From Paraburkholderia sp. HP33-1 (GTDB lineage Bacteria; Pseudomonadota; Gammaproteobacteria; Burkholderiales; Burkholderiaceae): 64,000 bases of DNA. Position 1 is the first letter of the stretch. Every line of letters starts with the position of its first letter. Shown piece after piece: positions 16,562 to 26,708 of the stretch. Made by a program: the position numbers and the translations under genes. The stretch lies in assembly GCF_021390595.1 (NCBI RefSeq), contig NZ_JAJEJR010000001.1, positions 2,852,001-2,916,000 of the forward strand, given 5' to 3'. The notes under the pieces are model-generated. The model ran no database searches. It was not told the origin of the DNA and saw nothing but the letters and a program-made list of their open reading frames with translations.

Positions 16562-18109
16562 ATGCAAAGGACTCAGCAGGTGGCGCAAGGCACGAACTAC
16601 GATTTGCTCGTCGTGGGCGGCGGGATCAACGGCGCCGGCATCGCCCGCGACGCGGCCGGTCGCGGCCTGTCGGTGCTGCTGTGCGAGCAGGACGATCTGG
16701 CCGCGCACACGTCGTCGGCGAGTACCAAGCTGATTCACGGCGGCCTGCGCTACCTCGAGTACCGTGAGTTCGGGCTCGTGCGCAAGGCGCTGCAGGAACG
16801 CGAAACGCTGCTACGTGCGGCGCCGCATATCATGTGGCCGCTGCGCTTCGTGATGCCGCATATGCCGGACCTGCGCCCCGCCTGGCTGATCCGGGCGGGT
16901 CTGTTCCTCTACGACCATCTGGCCAAACGCGAGCTGCTGCCGGGTTCGCGCGGCATCGTGATGAGCCGGCATCCCGCCGGCGCGCCGCTCGTCGATTCGA
17001 TCAAGCGCGGCTTTGTATATTCGGATGGCTGGGTCAACGACGCGCGCCTCGTCGTGCTGACCGCGCTCGACGCGCACGAGCGCGGCGCGACGATCCTAAC
17101 GCGCACGAAGCTGGTCAAGGCCGAGCGCGCCAATGGCGAGTGGCGCGCGCGACTGCAGCGCGCGGACGGCACGACGCTCGACGTGCGCGCCGCCGCGATC
17201 GCCAACGCGGCGGGCCCGTGGGTCGGCGAGCTGCTGAAAGGCGCTCTCGGCCGGCCGGCGTCGCACAGCGTGCGGCTCGTCAAGGGCAGCCACATCGTTA
17301 CGCGGCGCCTGTTCGAGCACGACCATGCGTACATCTTCCAGAACCCGGACAAGCGGATCATCTTTGCGATTCCGTACGAGCACGACTACACGCTGATCGG
17401 CACGACCGACCTCGAATATCGCGGCGACCCGTCGCAGGTCGCGATCGACGCGAACGAAACGCAGTACCTGTGCGATTCGATCAACCGCTACTTCAGGCAG
17501 AAGATCTCCCCCGCCGACGTGCGCTGGAGCTATTCGGGCGTGCGCCCGCTGCTGGAGGACGAGAACGCGGACAATCCGTCGGCGGTCACGCGCGACTACT
17601 CGCTCGAACTCGACGCGCCCGCGAACGAGGCGCCGCTGCTGTCGGTGTTCGGCGGCAAGATCACGACCTTTCGCAAGCTCGCCGAGCAGGCCGTCGACAC
17701 GCTCACCGAGGCACTGCGACACGGTGCGCCCGCGTGGACCGCCGGCGCGCCGCTGCCGGGCGGCGACATCGCGCAGGCGAACTTCAATCGCTTCCTCGGT
17801 GAGTTCTCGCGCGAGCATGCGTGGCTTCCGGCGTCGCTCGCGCACCGGCTCGCGCGCGCGTATGGCACGCGGGCGAATCGCGTGATCGGCCCGGCACGTT
17901 CGCGCGCCGAGCTCGGCCGCGAGTTCGCGCCGGGACTGCACGAAGCCGAGCTGGTCTATCTGCGCGATACCGAATGGGCGCTCAGCGCCGAGGACGTGCT
18001 GTGGCGACGCTCGAAGCTCGGCCTGCATCTCGAGCCGGGCACGCTCGAGCAGGTCACGCGCGACATCGACGCGTGGTTCGCGCGCGAGCCGGCGCAGCAG
18101 AGCGCGTAG
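16562..18109 (+). CDS. glpD: Aerobic glycerol-3-phosphate dehydrogenase
   Basis: The 515-residue flavoprotein oxidises glycerol 3-phosphate to dihydroxyacetone phosphate and gives electrons to ubiquinone at the inner membrane. The N-terminal FAD-binding motif [22 protein letters not shown] (about residues 13-34) and the family signature [23 protein letters not shown] are present, as are [19 protein letters not shown] and the C-terminal [15 protein letters not shown] chose ATG 16562, which gives a 12-residue lead before the Rossmann fold. It is preceded by a GlpR-type operator and followed by glpK after 167 bp. The length suits aerobic GlpD. Confidence 0.95.
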   Translation: MQRTQQVAQGTNYDLLVVGGGINGAGIARDAAGRGLSVLLCEQDDLAAHTSSASTKLIHGGLRYLEYREFGLVRKALQERETLLRAAPHIMWPLRFVMPHMPDLRPAWLIRAGLFLYDHLAKRELLPGSRGIVMSRHPAGAPLVDSIKRGFVYSDGWVNDARLVVLTALDAHERGATILTRTKLVKAERANGEWRARLQRADGTTLDVRAAAIANAAGPWVGELLKGALGRPASHSVRLVKGSHIVTRRLFEHDHAYIFQNPDKRIIFAIPYEHDYTLIGTTDLEYRGDPSQVAIDANETQYLCDSINRYFRQKISPADVRWSYSGVRPLLEDENADNPSAVTRDYSLELDAPANEAPLLSVFGGKITTFRKLAEQAVDTLTEALRHGAPAWTAGAPLPGGDIAQANFNRFLGEFSREHAWLPASLAHRLARAYGTRANRVIGPARSRAELGREFAPGLHEAELVYLRDTEWALSAEDVLWRRSKLGLHLEPGTLEQVTRDIDAWFAREPAQQSA

Positions 18110-18276
18110 GCGGCGCGCCACCCGCACCCACGCGCCGCGCTTCGGCCACCCACTGCAGGTTCGGCTGGACGGCTCCGGCACGCACCCTCACACTATGGCG
18201 GCCCGCTCATAACAACACGCCGTTCCCATCGCCGGCCAGCAATCCGGCGATCCGTAACACGCATGGAGAAGAGACA

Positions 18277-19776
18277 ATGCAGGATCAGTACGTCCTCGCG
18301 CTTGACCAAGGCACCACCAGCTCGCGCGCGATGCTGTTCGACCGGCGCGGCAACGTCGTGTCGATCGCGCAGAAGGAATTCCAGCAGATCTACCCGCATC
18401 CGGGCTGGGTCGAGCACGACCCGCAGGAAATCTGGTCGACGCAGGCCGGCGTCGCCGCCGAGGCCGTCACGCGCGCCGGCATGAACGGCACGTCGATCGC
18501 GGCGATCGGCATCACGAACCAGCGCGAAACCACCATCGTGTGGGATCGCGAAACCGGCCATCCGATCTACAACGCGATCGTCTGGCAGGACCGCCGTACC
18601 GCCGACTTCTGCGACGAACTGAAGGCGCAGGGGCTCGAAGCGAGCGTACGCGCGAAGACCGGTCTGCCGATCGACTCGTATTTCTCGGCGACCAAAATCC
18701 GCTGGATTCTCGACAACGTCGAAGGTGCGCGCGAAAAAGCGCGTCAGGGCCGGCTCGCGTTCGGCACCGTCGATAGCTGGCTCATGTGGAATTTCACGAA
18801 AGGCGCGCTGCACGTCACCGACGTGACCAACGCTTCGCGCACGATGCTGTTCAACATCCACATGCTGAAGTGGGACGACGAGCTGCTCGCCGCGCTCGAC
18901 ATCCCGCGAAGCATGCTGCCGGACGTGCGGCCGTCGTCGGAGGTGTACGGACTGACGGTGACCACCGTGTTCGCGTCGAAAATTCCGCTCGCGGGCATCG
19001 CCGGCGATCAGCACGCGGCACTGTTCGGCCAGATGTGCACCGAGTCCGGCATGGTGAAGAACACCTACGGCACCGGCTGCTTCCTCGTGATGAACACGGG
19101 CGAGAAACCGATCGAATCGAAGAACAATCTCATCACGACGATCGCTTGGCAGATCGGCGAGCGGATCGACTATGCGCTCGAAGGCAGCATCTTCATCGGC
19201 GGCGCGGTCGTGCAGTGGCTGCGCGATGGCCTCGGCATCATCAAGAACGCGGCGGAAATCGAAACGCTCGCGCGCGGCGTGCCGCATTGCGACGGCGTGT
19301 ACCTCGTGCCCGCGTTCGCCGGTCTCGGCGCACCGCACTGGAACGCGCATGCGCGCGGCACGCTGTTCGGCGTCACGCGTGGCACCACGTCGGCGCACAT
19401 CGCGCGCGCCGCGCTCGATTCGATCGCGTATCAATCGCTCGACGTGCTGACGGCCATGGAAGCCGACTCGGGCATTCGCATCGGCGAGTTGCGCGTGGAT
19501 GGCGGCGCCTGCGCGAACAATCTGCTGATGCAGTTCCAGGCCGACATTCTCGGCGTCGACACGGTGCGACCGCAGGTGTCGGAGACGACCGCACTGGGCG
19601 CCGCGTATCTGGCCGGGCTTGCGGTCGGCTACTGGAAGGACATCGACGAATTGAAAAGCCAGTGGAAGCTCGAGCACCGCTTTACCCCGGCGCTGCCGCA
19701 TGCGGAGGTGAAGACGTGTCTCGAAGGCTGGCAGCGCGCGATTCGCGCGGCGAAGGCCTGGGCCGATACGCCGTAA
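18277..19776 (+). CDS. glpK: Glycerol kinase
   Basis: The 499-residue enzyme phosphorylates glycerol to glycerol 3-phosphate in the cytoplasm. It is a FGGY-family kinase with the ATP-binding start [18 protein letters not shown], the substrate region [44 protein letters not shown] (Asp246-region catalytic Asp in AGDQHA) and the C-terminal [18 protein letters not shown]. The ATG at 18277 follows a GGAGAAGAG ribosome-binding site. It lies downstream of glpD. I see no glpF (facilitator) gene in the window, so glycerol entry depends on another locus or diffusion. Confidence 0.97.
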   Translation: MQDQYVLALDQGTTSSRAMLFDRRGNVVSIAQKEFQQIYPHPGWVEHDPQEIWSTQAGVAAEAVTRAGMNGTSIAAIGITNQRETTIVWDRETGHPIYNAIVWQDRRTADFCDELKAQGLEASVRAKTGLPIDSYFSATKIRWILDNVEGAREKARQGRLAFGTVDSWLMWNFTKGALHVTDVTNASRTMLFNIHMLKWDDELLAALDIPRSMLPDVRPSSEVYGLTVTTVFASKIPLAGIAGDQHAALFGQMCTESGMVKNTYGTGCFLVMNTGEKPIESKNNLITTIAWQIGERIDYALEGSIFIGGAVVQWLRDGLGIIKNAAEIETLARGVPHCDGVYLVPAFAGLGAPHWNAHARGTLFGVTRGTTSAHIARAALDSIAYQSLDVLTAMEADSGIRIGELRVDGGACANNLLMQFQADILGVDTVRPQVSETTALGAAYLAGLAVGYWKDIDELKSQWKLEHRFTPALPHAEVKTCLEGWQRAIRAAKAWADTP

Positions 19777-19908
19777 GGCGGCGCATTCGTCCGGTTTGGC
19801 GCGGCGCGAAGGCCCGCGTCCGAAAGCACGTATGATGGCGCTTTTTCACCGCGGCGCGCGGGCCCGCAACCCGTCGCCCGAGCGCTTTGCGCTTAACGTT
19901 TTTCAGGC

Positions 19909-20595
19909 ATGATCGACCACCTCATCTGTGACTGCGACGGCGTGCTCGTCGACAGTGAAGTCATCGCCGATCGCGTGATGTTCGACACGCTGACGGCCAC
20001 CTTCCCCGGCCTCGATTTCGCCCCCGTCGTCAAAACCGCGTTCGGCCAGCAGACGTCGCGCTTTCTCGCCGGCCTCGAAAAGCAGTTCGACATTACGCTG
20101 CCCGCGAACTTCCTCGATACGATCGAGCACAACGTCGAGCTCGCGCTCGCCGCGTCGCTCGGTCCGATCCACGGCGTGCGCGACGCGCTGCAACGCGTGA
20201 CGCTACCGGCCGCGGTCGTCTCGAACAGCCGCTTGACGCGCGTGAGCGCTTCGGTGCGGCGCGCGGGTTTGCAGCAGATCTTCGGCGAGCGCGTGTTCAG
20301 CGCCGAGCAGGTCGCGCGGCCGAAGCCCTATCCCGACGTCTATCTGTTCGCGGCCAGCACGCTCGGGGTCGAGCCGGCGCGCTGCCTCGTCGTCGAAGAC
20401 AGCGTCGCGGGTCTGAACGCGGCGCGCGCAGCCGGCATGAAGACGATCGCGTTCGTCGGCGCGAGCCATATTCCGGACGGCTACGCGGATGCGCTGCGCG
20501 CGATGGGCATCACGCGGATCATGAAGCACATGGATGAGCTGCCGGCGCTCATCGAGGCGGGCGTGCGCGGCGAGTTTGGCGACGTGCAGTCGTAG
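19909..20595 (+). CDS. HAD-superfamily phosphatase, subfamily IA
   Basis: The 228-residue protein has all HAD motifs: motif I DCDGVLVDSE (Asp8 nucleophile and Asp10), motif II VVSNSR (about residue 104), the motif III Lys in RPKPYPDVY, and motif IV VVEDSVAGLNAA. The helical cap between about residues 20 and 80 is the IA type, as in phosphoglycolate, sugar-phosphate and glycerol-phosphate phosphatases. It lies 132 bp after glpK on the same strand, so dephosphorylating a glycerol-derived phosphate is conceivable but unproven. A bidirectional terminator follows it. Confidence 0.85.
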   Translation: MIDHLICDCDGVLVDSEVIADRVMFDTLTATFPGLDFAPVVKTAFGQQTSRFLAGLEKQFDITLPANFLDTIEHNVELALAASLGPIHGVRDALQRVTLPAAVVSNSRLTRVSASVRRAGLQQIFGERVFSAEQVARPKPYPDVYLFAASTLGVEPARCLVVEDSVAGLNAARAAGMKTIAFVGASHIPDGYADALRAMGITRIMKHMDELPALIEAGVRGEFGDVQS

Positions 20596-20610
20596 CGGTT
20601 TCCGCAAGGC

Positions 20611-20649
20611 GAAAAAAAGCCGGTTCTTCTTCTGAAGAACCGGCTTTTT
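20611..20649. terminator. Bidirectional terminator between HAD phosphatase and ribB
   Basis: GCCGGTTCTTC and GAAGAACCGGC form an 11-bp perfect stem with a 4-base loop, flanked by an A-run on one side and TTTTT on the other. It can terminate both convergent genes. Confidence 0.9.
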
Positions 20650-20686
20650 GCATGATGGCGTCAAGCGCCGCTCGATGGATGGCCCG

Positions 20687-21421
20687 TCAAGCCTCGACCA
20701 TCGCGCCCTCGCGCACCTGCGCGAGCGCCTCGCGAAACTCGACCAGCTCGGCGATCGTCAGCATCGGCAGATTGTGTTGCGCGGCAAAGCGTTCGACGTC
20801 CGCGCCGCGCGTCATCGTGCCGTCGGCGTTCATCAGTTCGCACAGCACGCCAGCCGGCTTCAGGCCCGCGAGGATCGCGAGATCGACGGTGCCTTCGGTG
20901 TGGCCGCGCCGCGCGAGCACGCCGCCGGGCATCGCGCGCAGCGGGAACACGTGACCAGGGCGCACGATGTCGGCGGGCTTCGCCGTATCGGCGATCGCGG
21001 CACGGATCGTCGTCACGCGATCCTGCGCCGACACGCCGGTGCTGACGCCTTCGCGCGCCTCGATCGACACCGTGAACGCGGTGCCGTGACGGCTTTCGTT
21101 GTTGACGGCCATCGGCGGCAGTTCGAGCGCACGGATCTTGTCGTCGGGCAGGCACAGGCACACGATGCCGCTGCATTCGCGGATCAGCAGCGCCATCGTT
21201 TCGACCGACAGGCGCTCGGCCGCGACGATCAGATCGGCTTCGTTCTCGCGGTCGTGGTCGTCCTGCAGCACCACGGCGCGACCCTCGCGCAGCGCCTGCA
21301 AGGCGGCGGCGATACGCGGCGGAACGGCTTCGGCGGCAAGCAGCGGGAGATCGGCGAAGGCATCGTCTGCAATCGTCGACGGAGCGGGAAAAGTAGCAAA
21401 AGACATGGTTGAAACGCTCAT
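20687..21421 (-). CDS. ribB: 3,4-dihydroxy-2-butanone 4-phosphate synthase
   Basis: The 244-residue enzyme converts ribulose 5-phosphate into 3,4-dihydroxy-2-butanone 4-phosphate and formate, a four-carbon precursor of riboflavin. Diagnostic motifs are [16 protein letters not shown] (about residues 54-69, metal-binding Glu), [22 protein letters not shown] and [14 protein letters not shown]. No RibA GTP cyclohydrolase domain is attached, unlike RibBA fusions. ATG at 21421 or 21406 is possible and neither has a clear SD. An FMN riboswitch lies upstream at 21559-21737, so this gene is controlled by FMN. Confidence 0.95.
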   Translation of the reverse strand: MSVSTMSFATFPAPSTIADDAFADLPLLAAEAVPPRIAAALQALREGRAVVLQDDHDRENEADLIVAAERLSVETMALLIRECSGIVCLCLPDDKIRALELPPMAVNNESRHGTAFTVSIEAREGVSTGVSAQDRVTTIRAAIADTAKPADIVRPGHVFPLRAMPGGVLARRGHTEGTVDLAILAGLKPAGVLCELMNADGTMTRGADVERFAAQHNLPMLTIAELVEFREALAQVREGAMVEA

Positions 21422-21558
21422 CGCAAAAGTTGGGCGAGAAACGTTTCAGGGCATTGCAAACAGACTGAGACGCGCCGCCGGGCGCCGCACGAAAGCGGGC
21501 GCTCATCTGCCGCCTCAGCTACAGGCGGCGTCGCGGAACGCACAGAACTATCTGCACA

Positions 21559-21737
21559 TCTTCTTCCATCCGGACTATGACCGTCGGCTCTGGCTTCTGA
21601 CCAGATCTGCTGACCCCGCCGCTGTCTCCAACACTTCGAAGACCGCACGATGCGGGCGCTCGCGGGCTTGCCGGCTCGCGCTGTCGCGCTGCCGGCCTAC
21701 CGCCGGTGGGGAATTTCACCCCGCCCTGAAGACGCAC
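21559..21737 (-). ncRNA. FMN riboswitch (RFN element) upstream of ribB
   Basis: The minus-strand RNA has the conserved RFN blocks in the expected order: TTCAGGGCGGGGTGAAATT, CCCCACCGGCGGTA, a variable hairpin (about 21650-21700), AGCCAGAGCCGACGGTCATA and GTCCGGATGGAAGAAGAT at the 3' end. This architecture binds FMN in known bacteria. About 140 nt separate it from ribB; the stretch can form a GCCGCCT/AGGCGGC hairpin near 21513-21535 that could act as expression platform. Boundaries are approximate. Confidence 0.92.
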
Positions 21738-21763
21738 TGATTGCCGGTTCGACCGGCGGGCGA

Positions 21764-21792
21764 AGCATACAACAGTCGCGCCTGAGTTGCAG
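21764..21792 (-). promoter_or_regulatory. Predicted ribB promoter
   Basis: On the minus strand, CTGCAA (21792-21787) and TATGCT (21769-21764) are separated by 17 bp. Transcription would start near 21757, about 20 bp before the riboswitch, as expected for its leader. The -35 match is weak. Confidence 0.4.
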
Positions 21793-21875
21793 CGCGACAC
21801 ACAAAGACCCTACTCGTGGCGGTTGACCTGGATCAACGCCCTGACCTGCGCCTGAACCTCGAACGCCGTCGATCC

Positions 21876-22583
21876 TCAACCCGACACGCCTGCGCGCGCG
21901 GCTTCATCACGTGCGACGCCTGCCGCCGGCACGTCCCAGCGCGGCGGCGTCTCCGCCCGCAGCGTCACGCGAAACGCGCGCGCCTCGGTGTCGCCGGGAT
22001 TGCGCAGGCTGTGCGGCTGGTCGGCGTCGAACACGATCGCGTCGCCGGTGGCGAGCAGCTGACGCTGGTCGTGCACGCTGACTTCGAGCGTGCCGTCGCT
22101 GACCACCAGATTCACCGTCGTGCCCGGCGCGCGGCGGATGCCCGCTTCGGTGTGGAGCGGCGCGATACGCAGCTCGTGAAACTCGGCGGCGATCGGCTCG
22201 TCGTCGGGATAGAGCGGCCGCGCCGAGTACCGCCCGTTCGCGCTGACCACGCGCACCGAGCGCTCGGCCGGCAGATGCTCGAAGCCATTGGTCGCGTGAC
22301 GCCGCAGGAACGCCGCCACCGATACCTTCAGCGCCGCCGCCACCTTGCACAGCACCTTGATCGACGGCACGCTGCGCGCCGACTCGATCTGCGCGAGCAT
22401 CGCGCGCGACACGCCGGATGCACGCGCCAGCGCGTCGAGCGAAAGCTGCCGTTCGGCACGCAGCCGCGCCAGATTCACGCCGACCAGCTGTTCGAGCGCA
22501 TCGAAGGGTTCGGCGCAGCGCGGCGCCGCGTCGCTATCGGCCTGCGCCGAGGGATCGCGAACCAGTGCGAGCGGGGAATGCAT
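21876..22583 (-). CDS. XRE-family regulator with C-terminal cupin domain
   Basis: The 235-residue protein has an N-terminal XRE helix-turn-helix (VGVNLARLRAERQLSLDALARASGVSRAMLAQIESARSVPSIKVLCKVAAAL, about residues 34-85) and a C-terminal cupin domain (GTTVNLVVSDGTLEVSV, GDAIVFDADQPHSLRNPGD). This fusion is common in regulators of amino-acid or small-molecule catabolism and uptake. The ATG at 22583 has GGAGG six bases upstream, better than an in-frame start at 22676. It is divergent from miaB. The effector and targets are unknown. Confidence 0.88.
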   Translation of the reverse strand: MHSPLALVRDPSAQADSDAAPRCAEPFDALEQLVGVNLARLRAERQLSLDALARASGVSRAMLAQIESARSVPSIKVLCKVAAALKVSVAAFLRRHATNGFEHLPAERSVRVVSANGRYSARPLYPDDEPIAAEFHELRIAPLHTEAGIRRAPGTTVNLVVSDGTLEVSVHDQRQLLATGDAIVFDADQPHSLRNPGDTEARAFRVTLRAETPPRWDVPAAGVARDEAARAGVSG

Positions 22584-22939
22584 ATTGGCCTCCAGAGCGC
22601 CGGCGGGGGACGCAAGAGCAGTAAGTGGAAGCAAGATAGCATCGGCTTTCGCCGCGCCCAACGAAGTTATCTTCACACTGTTATCAGCATTGTGGAGGCA
22701 AGCAACTGACGACTCACGCGCGCTTCGCGCACGTGTCGGATGAGCTGAAAAGCTTGCTGGGACTGCCGCCGGTCCGGCCGATGAGCACCAAAACCCCCGT
22801 AGCGTGAAGGGCTATAATATGCAGTTACGCTGCAAAGACACGTGCAAGCCGGCCGCCACGCGCCGCGCAACCCCGCGCCGCAGCCTCCTTCACCTTTTTA
22901 CGACGCCCCCAGGTTAACCACTGCGACCGGCGAAATTCG
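22584..22939. other. Divergent intergenic region between XRE-cupin gene and miaB
   Basis: This 356-bp region contains a perfect TATAAT at 22813-22818 (plus strand), about 125 bp before miaB, but no good -35. Two copies of GTTATC lie at 22666-22671 and 22680-22685, close to the regulator's start, which may be a binding site for it. I see no gene. Confidence 0.45.
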
Positions 22940-24313
22940 ATGACCAAGAAAGTTTATGTAAAGACCTTTGGCTGCCAGATGAACGAGTACGACTCCGACA
23001 AGATGGTCGACGTGCTCGGCGCCGCTGAAGGACTCGTCAAGACCGACACGCCGGAAGACGCCGACGTGATCCTGTTCAACACCTGCTCGGTGCGCGAAAA
23101 AGCCCAGGAAAAGGTCTTTTCCGACCTCGGCCGCGTGCGCGAGCTGAAGGACGCGAATCCGGATCTGATCATTGGCGTGGGTGGCTGCGTTGCCAGCCAG
23201 GAAGGCGCATCGATCGTCGCGCGCGCGCCGTACGTCGACATCGTGTTCGGTCCGCAAACGCTGCACCGCCTGCCGCAGATGATCGACGAGCGCCGCGCCA
23301 GCGGCCGTGCGCAGGTCGATATTTCGTTCCCCGAAATCGAGAAGTTCGATCACCTGCCGCCGGCGCGCGTCGAAGGCCCGAGCGCATTCGTGTCGATCAT
23401 GGAAGGCTGCAGCAAGTACTGCAGCTACTGCGTCGTGCCGTACACGCGCGGCGAGGAAGTATCGCGTCCGCTCGACGACGTGCTGACCGAAATCGCCGGC
23501 CTCGCCGACCAGGGCGTGCGCGAAGTCACGCTGCTCGGCCAGAACGTCAACGCCTATCGCGGCGCGCTCACAATCGGCTCGACCGAGATCGCCGACTTCG
23601 CGACGCTGATCGAATACGTCGCGGACATCCCCGGCATCGAGCGGATCCGTTATACGACGTCGCATCCGAAGGAATTCACGCAGCGCCTGATCGACGCCTA
23701 CGCGAAGGTGCCCAAGCTCGTCAGCCACCTGCATCTGCCGGTGCAACACGGCTCCGACCGCATCCTGATGGCGATGAAGCGCGGCTACACCGTGCTCGAG
23801 TACAAGTCCGTGATCCGCAAGCTGCGCGCGATCCGCCCGGACCTGTCGCTGTCGACGGACATGATCGTCGGCTTCCCCGGCGAGACCGACGAGGACTTCG
23901 CGAAGATGATGGCGCTCGTCGACGAGATGAAGTACGACACGAGCTTCTCGTTCATCTACAGCCCGCGCCCCGGCACGCCGGCCGCGAACCTGCACGACGA
24001 CACGCCGCGCGAGGTCAAGCTCAAACGCCTGCAACACTTGCAGGCCACGATCGAAGAGAACGTGCAGCGCATCAGCAATGCGATGGTCGGCAAGGTCGAG
24101 CGCATTCTGGTCGAGCGCCCGGCGCGCAAGGACCCGAACGAACTCGCCGGCCGCACCGAGAACAACCGCGTCGTCAATTTCCCGGCGCCGGTCGCCTCGC
24201 ATGCACGGCTGATCGGTCAGATGGTCGACGTGAAGATCGTGCACGCGTACCCGCACTCGCTGCGTGGCGAACTCGTGATGGTTCACGACGACAGCGCCGC
24301 CGCGACGCACTGA
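22940..24313 (+). CDS. miaB: tRNA-2-methylthio-N6-dimethylallyladenosine synthase
   Basis: The 457-residue radical-SAM enzyme adds a methylthio group to i6A37 of tRNAs reading UNN codons. It has the N-terminal methylthiotransferase domain with Cys12 ([10 protein letters not shown]), Cys49 ([12 protein letters not shown]) and Cys83 (GGCVAS) for one Fe-S cluster, the radical-SAM Cys157-Cys161-Cys164 motif (CSKYCSYC), and a C-terminal TRAM domain. It starts the classic miaB-ybeZ-ybeY cluster. The length matches family members. Confidence 0.97.
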   Translation: MTKKVYVKTFGCQMNEYDSDKMVDVLGAAEGLVKTDTPEDADVILFNTCSVREKAQEKVFSDLGRVRELKDANPDLIIGVGGCVASQEGASIVARAPYVDIVFGPQTLHRLPQMIDERRASGRAQVDISFPEIEKFDHLPPARVEGPSAFVSIMEGCSKYCSYCVVPYTRGEEVSRPLDDVLTEIAGLADQGVREVTLLGQNVNAYRGALTIGSTEIADFATLIEYVADIPGIERIRYTTSHPKEFTQRLIDAYAKVPKLVSHLHLPVQHGSDRILMAMKRGYTVLEYKSVIRKLRAIRPDLSLSTDMIVGFPGETDEDFAKMMALVDEMKYDTSFSFIYSPRPGTPAANLHDDTPREVKLKRLQHLQATIEENVQRISNAMVGKVERILVERPARKDPNELAGRTENNRVVNFPAPVASHARLIGQMVDVKIVHAYPHSLRGELVMVHDDSAAATH

Positions 24314-24354
24314 ACGACATTCTGAGTACCAACCGACAGGATCGACTCACCGCC

Positions 24355-25452
24355 TTGAAGACCACTCAGCAGCATCTGGAATTCACCGCACCGCGCGAAG
24401 ACAACGCGCGGCTCGCCAACCTCTGCGGACCGCTCGACGAAAATCTGCGGCAGATCGAGCAGGCGCTCGACGTGACCCTGCAGCGCCGTGGCCACCGCAT
24501 CACGATCCGCGGGCGCGGCGCGAAACTCGCGCTCACCGCGCTCGAAAACTTCTACAACAACGCACGCGAGCCATTGTCGGTCGACGACATCCAGCTTGCG
24601 CTCGTCGAAGTGCGCCACCCGGCGCGCCACCGCCCGAACGGCAACGGCAATGGCAATGGCAATGGCAAGGGCGACGGCGACGGCGAACCGCGCTTCGCGG
24701 GCAACCCCGACCATCCGTTCGACCAGCCCGTCGATGCCAATGCGAGCGAAGACGACTTCGAGGAATACGGCCCGAAGCTGTACACGCGACGCGCGGATCT
24801 GCGCGGCCGCACCCCGGCGCAGCGCGAGTACCTGAAGCAGATCGTGTCGCACGACGTCACGTTCGGCGTCGGTCCGGCCGGCACCGGCAAGACCTACCTC
24901 GCGGTGGCCTGCGCGGTCGACGCGCTCGAGCGCGACCAGGTCAAGCGCATCGTGCTCACGCGCCCCGCGGTCGAAGCGGGCGAGCGGCTCGGCTTTTTGC
25001 CGGGCGATCTCGCACAGAAGGTCGATCCGTATCTGCGTCCGCTGTACGACGCGCTGTACGACCTGCTCGGCTTCGACAAGACCGCGAAGATGTTCGAGCG
25101 GCAGATGATCGAAATCGCACCGCTCGCGTACATGCGCGGCCGCACGCTCAATCACGCGTTCATCATCCTCGACGAGGCGCAGAACACGACGCCCGAGCAG
25201 ATGAAGATGTTCCTCACGCGGATCGGCTTCGGCTCGAAGGCGGTCGTCACCGGCGACACGACCCAGGTCGACCTGCCGCGCGGTCACAAGAGCGGTCTGA
25301 TCGAAGCGCAGCAGGTGCTCGCGAACGTGCGCGGCATTGCGCTCACGCGCTTCACGAGTGCGGACGTCGTGCGGCATCCGCTGGTCGCGCGAATTGTGGA
25401 GGCGTACGATGCGCATGCGCAGAAAACGCCGGCTTCGGTCGATCCGCGCTGA
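24355..25452 (+). CDS. ybeZ: PhoH-family ATPase YbeZ
   Basis: The 365-residue protein is a PhoH-type P-loop ATPase/RNA helicase-like protein that partners YbeY in rRNA maturation. Walker A is GPAGTGKT at residues 173-180 and Walker B is [10 protein letters not shown] (about residue 265). The N-terminal 90 residues resemble the KH-like RNA-binding region. A TTG at 24355 is used, with AGGA about 11 bases upstream; it is followed by [11 protein letters not shown] repeated NG dipeptide lies at residues 95-104 between the domains. It is 41 bp after miaB. Confidence 0.93.
   Translation: MKTTQQHLEFTAPREDNARLANLCGPLDENLRQIEQALDVTLQRRGHRITIRGRGAKLALTALENFYNNAREPLSVDDIQLALVEVRHPARHRPNGNGNGNGNGKGDGDGEPRFAGNPDHPFDQPVDANASEDDFEEYGPKLYTRRADLRGRTPAQREYLKQIVSHDVTFGVGPAGTGKTYLAVACAVDALERDQVKRIVLTRPAVEAGERLGFLPGDLAQKVDPYLRPLYDALYDLLGFDKTAKMFERQMIEIAPLAYMRGRTLNHAFIILDEAQNTTPEQMKMFLTRIGFGSKAVVTGDTTQVDLPRGHKSGLIEAQQVLANVRGIALTRFTSADVVRHPLVARIVEAYDAHAQKTPASVDPR
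24637..24684 (+). repeat. Hexanucleotide tandem repeat inside ybeZ
   Basis: Eight consecutive 6-bp units read AACGGC, AACGGC, AATGGC (three copies), AAGGGC, GACGGC, GACGGC and encode (NG)5-KG-DG-DG. Because the unit is a multiple of three, changes in copy number would alter linker length without shifting frame. Confidence 0.9.
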
Positions 25453-25534
25453 GCGATGCGCCTCGCGGCCCGAGGCGCAACCAGCCACACCGCAAAAAAA
25501 CGCTTAAGCCACGAACGCCACGCACAGAAACCGC

Positions 25535-25996
25535 ATGACCCGCACCCCGAAACTGACGTTGAACCTGCAATTCCCCGCCGCCAAAGCCTGGCCGGAACAC
25601 AAGGCGCTGCTGCCCCGAGCGACGGTGGCCGGCTGGATCAAGGCTGCGCTGTTCGCGGATGGCGAACTGACGGTGCGGTTCGTCGATGCCGAAGAAGGCC
25701 GCACGCTGAACCGCACCTATCGCGGCAAGGATTACGCGACCAACGTGCTGACCTTCGCCTACGCCGAATCGGAAGATGACCCGGTCACGGGCGATCTGAT
25801 CCTGTGCTGTCCGGTGGTCGAAAAGGAAGCCGCCGAGCAGGGCAAGCCGCTCGCCTCGCATTACGCGCACCTGCTCGTACACGGCACGCTGCATGCACAG
25901 GGCTACGACCACGAGGTCGAAGAAGAAGCCGAGGAAATGGAAGCGATCGAAACCGAAATCCTTGGCAAGCTCGGCTTTCCGGACCCTTATCAATAA
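25535..25996 (+). CDS. ybeY: Endoribonuclease YbeY (rRNA maturation)
   Basis: The 153-residue zinc-dependent endoribonuclease acts in 16S rRNA 3'-end processing and ribosome quality control. The metal site HxxxHxxxxxH is complete: His116, His120 and His126 in [15 protein letters not shown]. The conserved [24 protein letters not shown] segment is present. It is 82 bp after ybeZ, whose product functionally partners it, and the pair is conserved across bacteria. Confidence 0.95.
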   Translation: MTRTPKLTLNLQFPAAKAWPEHKALLPRATVAGWIKAALFADGELTVRFVDAEEGRTLNRTYRGKDYATNVLTFAYAESEDDPVTGDLILCCPVVEKEAAEQGKPLASHYAHLLVHGTLHAQGYDHEVEEEAEEMEAIETEILGKLGFPDPYQ

Positions 25997-26048
25997 GCTC
26001 CCTTCTCGCGGCCCCGTCCTCTTCCACGCCAGCCCGGTCGAACCCATC

Positions 26049-26708
26049 GTGAGCACACCGTTCCCCGAAGCCGATACCCCCGTGCAGTGCCCGGACTACC
26101 CGCCGGTGCTCGGCGAATCGCGGCTTCTGACGGACGACGAGCTGCGCGAGTCGCTCGAATGCGCGTTGCGCGGCTGGGACCGCAAGAGCGATCTGTGGCT
26201 GTTCGGCTATGGCTCGCTGATCTGGAACCCGGGCCTGCCCACCGTCGAGGCGATGCGCTCGAAGGTGCACGGCTATCACCGCGGCCTCTATCTGTGGTCA
26301 CGCGTAAATCGCGGCACGCCCGAGCAGCCCGGCCTCGTGCTCGCGCTCGATCGCGGCGGCTCATGCACGGGCATGGCGTTCCGGCTCGCCGCCGTTGGCT
26401 CGATGCCGCATCTCGAAGCACTGTGGCGCCGCGAAATGCCGATGGGCTCGTACCGTCCCGCGTGGCTGCCGTGCGTACTCGCGGACGGCCGACGTGTCGA
26501 GGCGCTCGCGTTCGTGATGCGCCGCGACGTGCCGAGTTACACCGGCAAGCTGGACGACGACATCATCCGGACCGTGCTGGGCTGCGCGAGCGGCCGCTAC
26601 GGCACGACGTTCGAATACGTGAGTCGCACCGTGCACGCGCTGCGCGAAAGCGGGATACCGGACCGTGCGCTCGAAGCGCTACTCGCGCGCTGCGAGCGCA
26701 CGGTGTGA
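26049..26708 (+). CDS. ChaC-like gamma-glutamylcyclotransferase
   Basis: The 219-residue protein has the ChaC/gamma-glutamylcyclotransferase fold: WLFGYGSLIWNPG (about residues 54-66, substrate-binding GYGSL loop), then GYHRGLYLWS and a conserved acidic residue in GSYRPAWLPCVL or RREMPMGSY near position 137. Such enzymes cleave gamma-glutamyl bonds, typically of glutathione, giving 5-oxoproline. I chose GTG 26049 (MSTPFPEAD); an upstream in-frame start would overlap ybeY. It sits 52 bp after ybeY and 219 bp before corC, an unusual place in this otherwise conserved cluster. Confidence 0.83.
   Translation: MSTPFPEADTPVQCPDYPPVLGESRLLTDDELRESLECALRGWDRKSDLWLFGYGSLIWNPGLPTVEAMRSKVHGYHRGLYLWSRVNRGTPEQPGLVLALDRGGSCTGMAFRLAAVGSMPHLEALWRREMPMGSYRPAWLPCVLADGRRVEALAFVMRRDVPSYTGKLDDDIIRTVLGCASGRYGTTFEYVSRTVHALRESGIPDRALEALLARCERTV

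Noticed and set aside
21418..21800. Short minus-strand frames inside the ribB leader
   Set aside because: They overlap the FMN riboswitch and expression-platform stems; none has an SD or conserved sequence.
24637..24684. Possible CRISPR-like repeat array
   Set aside because: The unit is 6 bp, contiguous and without spacers, and lies in-frame in ybeZ; it is a coding microsatellite.
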